Origin: JBKPNX01 sp046732855
GTDB taxonomy: Bacteria; Pseudomonadota; Alphaproteobacteria; Geminicoccales; Geminicoccaceae
Direction: 5' to 3'
NCBI GenBank assembly: GCA_046732855.1
Contig: JBKPNX010000075.1
Coordinates: forward strand, 1 to 15,380
Length of the DNA stretch: 15,380 nt
A model generated the notes under the pieces. It searched no databases. It saw only the letters and a program-made list of their open reading frames with translations, and was not told where the DNA came from. Made by a program: the position numbers and the translations under genes. Shown piece after piece: positions 14,060 to 15,380 of the stretch; the first letter of the stretch is position 1; each line of letters opens with the position of its first letter.

Positions 14060-14086
14060 CCCGGAGTAGCGCGTCACCACTCCGGG
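14060..14086. promoter_or_regulatory. Inverted repeat in the divergent intergenic region (possible operator)
   Basis: CCCGGAGT (14060-14067) and ACTCCGGG (14079-14086) are perfect 8-base inverted copies with an 11-base centre. They lie about 100 bases upstream of the sugar importer start and about 50 bases upstream of the molybdoenzyme promoter, a position fitting a shared or one-sided regulator. No other gene is seen in the 277-base gap 13960-14236. Confidence 0.4.
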
Positions 14087-14133
14087 TCACGGGCCATCCC
14101 CCTGCGCCGAGCGACGCGCGGCCGCGACCGGTG

Positions 14134-14162
14134 GTGACAGGCGGTGCCCGTGGCGCTATAGC
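14134..14162 (+). promoter_or_regulatory. Candidate promoter of the molybdoenzyme gene
   Basis: GTGACA (14134-14139) and TATAGC (14157-14162) are exactly 17 bases apart, matching the housekeeping consensus at 5/6 and 4/6. Transcription would start near 14169. Confidence 0.5.
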
Positions 14163-14236
14163 AGCGCTGCCCTACGATCCCGTCGTTTGCGAGCATGCGA
14201 TGCTCAAGATCGGCCACGAGGGAGGCGGTTGTCCTC

Positions 14237-15380
14237 TTGCGATCGCTCGATCTGTCGCCCCCGGTCTCGGACGAGGTCAAGACCACCACGTGCTACATGT
14301 GCGCGTGCCGCTGCGGCATCAAAGTTCATCTGAAGGGCGGCAGGATCCGCTACATCGAGGGCAACCGCGACCATCCGGTCAACCGGGGCGTGCTCTGCGC
14401 CAAAGGGGCGGCCGGGATCATGCAGCACTACGCCCCGGCGCGCCTGACCAAGCCGCTCAAGCGGGTCGGCGAGCGCGGCGGCGGCGACTTCGCCGAGATC
14501 GAGTGGGACGAGGCGCTCGGGCTCGCCACCGAGTGGCTGCGGCGCATCCGCGAGAGTGACCCGCGCAAGCTCGCGTTTTTCACCGGACGCGATCAGAGCC
14601 AGGCGCTGACCGGCTGGTGGGCGAGCCAGTTCGGCACCCCGAACTACGCCGCGCACGGCGGCTTCTGCTCGGTCAACATGGCCGCGGGCGGGTTCTACAC
14701 GATCGGCGGGTCGTTCTGGGAGTTTGGCGAGCCCGACTGGGAGCGCACCCGCTACTTCATGCTGTTCGGCTGCGCCGAGGACCACGCTTCCAATCCGCTC
14801 AAGATCGAGCTGGGCAAGCTTAAGGCGAAGGGCGTCAAGTTCGTCTCGGTCAACCCGGTGCGCACCGGCTATTCCGCGATCGCCGACGAGTGGCTCGGCA
14901 TCCGCCCGGGCACCGACGGGCTGTTCGTGCTCGCGCTCGTGCACGAGCTGCTGCGCGCCGGCAAGATCGATCTCGACTATCTGGTCCGCTACACCAACGC
15001 ACCCTGGCTGGTGATCCAGGACCCGGGCACGGCCGATGATGGCCTGTTCGCGCGCGATCAGGCCGGCAGGCCGGTGGTCTGGGACCGGGTGCAGCAAACG
15101 CCGCGCGCGGCCTCGGACCCGGACGTCCGTCCGGCGCTCAAAGGCGAGGTGACGCTCGCGTGCGGCAGGCGCGCGAAGCCGGTATTCCACCTGCTCGCCG
15201 AGCGGTATCTCGCCGAGGGCTACAGCCCTGCGGCCGTGGCACAGAGGACCGGCATCCCGGCCGCGACCATCCGCCGGATCGCCGCGGAGCTCGCGCACGC
15301 GGCGTTCGAGCAGGCGATCGCCCTCGATCAACCCTGGACCGACGCCTGGGGGCGCCGGCAGCCGCAGACGACCGGACGAC
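14237..15380 (+). CDS. Molybdopterin oxidoreductase with N-terminal 4Fe-4S motif, 5' part
   Basis: The gene runs off the right edge; 381 complete codons are visible. It belongs to the DMSO-reductase/formate dehydrogenase-like superfamily of bis-MGD enzymes. The N-terminal cluster motif is C-x2-C-x3-C in TCYMCACRCGIKVH, closed by GVLCAKG; then WDEAL, KLAFFTGRDQSQ, the molybdenum-ligand segment GGFCSVNMAAG (Cys144 from this start), MLFGCAEDHASNP, KFVSVNPVRTGYSAIADEW and RPGTDGLFVLALVHELL. The Cys is followed by Ser, not His as in canonical formate dehydrogenases, so a formate substrate is doubtful. No Tat signal is seen, which suggests a cytoplasmic enzyme. Start: TTG 14237 has AGGGAGG 11 bases upstream and gives the short leader I expect for relatives; an in-frame ATG at 14195 is the alternative. 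Confidence 0.88.
   Translation, partial: MRSLDLSPPVSDEVKTTTCYMCACRCGIKVHLKGGRIRYIEGNRDHPVNRGVLCAKGAAGIMQHYAPARLTKPLKRVGERGGGDFAEIEWDEALGLATEWLRRIRESDPRKLAFFTGRDQSQALTGWWASQFGTPNYAAHGGFCSVNMAAGGFYTIGGSFWEFGEPDWERTRYFMLFGCAEDHASNPLKIELGKLKAKGVKFVSVNPVRTGYSAIADEWLGIRPGTDGLFVLALVHELLRAGKIDLDYLVRYTNAPWLVIQDPGTADDGLFARDQAGRPVVWDRVQQTPRAASDPDVRPALKGEVTLACGRRAKPVFHLLAERYLAEGYSPAAVAQRTGIPAATIRRIAAELAHAAFEQAIALDQPWTDAWGRRQPQTTGR

Noticed and set aside
1..15380. tRNA, rRNA, CRISPR, IS element or attachment site
   Set aside because: No cloverleaf with a T-loop motif, regular repeat-spacer array, transposase motif or flanking direct repeats was found by reading both strands.

Overview
This is a GC-rich, densely coded stretch that looks like an alphaproteobacterial chromosome, probably Hyphomicrobiales/Rhodospirillales-like. 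The evidence is a DivK-like single-domain receiver, a TauE/TIGR02186/USP operon of a type I associate with Alphaproteobacteria, and a PQQ alcohol dehydrogenase. That assignment is an inference from gene content; no rRNA or tRNA gene is present to confirm it. No insertion sequence, CRISPR array or prophage was seen.

Layout. Bases 1-1137 hold the 3' two thirds of a PQQ-dependent alcohol dehydrogenase whose visible metal ligands match the lanthanide-dependent (XoxF/PedH-like) pattern; a clean hairpin terminator follows. Bases 1329-6676 form a four-gene signalling cluster on the + strand: a FIST-domain sensor, a PAS hybrid histidine kinase with two receivers, a single-domain receiver, and a receiver-adenylate cyclase that carries two DHp-like helical segments but no ATPase domain. 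The first two genes match the NosP/NahK arrangement (haem FIST sensor plus hybrid kinase), so the cluster may convert a small-ligand signal, possibly nitric oxide, into cAMP. Bases 6817-7359 encode an exported sulfocyanin-like blue copper protein.

From 7643 to 13959 the genes run on the - strand: a solitary MlaC/Ttg2D-type lipid-binding protein with its own promoter and an overlapping dyad; a tight operon of TauE/SafE permease, TIGR02186 membrane protein and universal stress protein; a 430-base gap with the remnant of a nitrilase-superfamily gene; and a three-gene RbsB/RbsC-like sugar ABC importer with a single-domain ATPase. Divergent from the importer, from about 14237 to the right edge, is the 5' part of a molybdopterin oxidoreductase with an N-terminal 4Fe-4S motif and a Cys molybdenum ligand.

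Taken together: periplasmic redox (PQQ dehydrogenase, cupredoxin), a signalling relay ending in cAMP, envelope and sulfur/anion transport, sugar uptake, and a molybdoenzyme. The signalling cluster at 1329-6676 is the most unusual part of the window.
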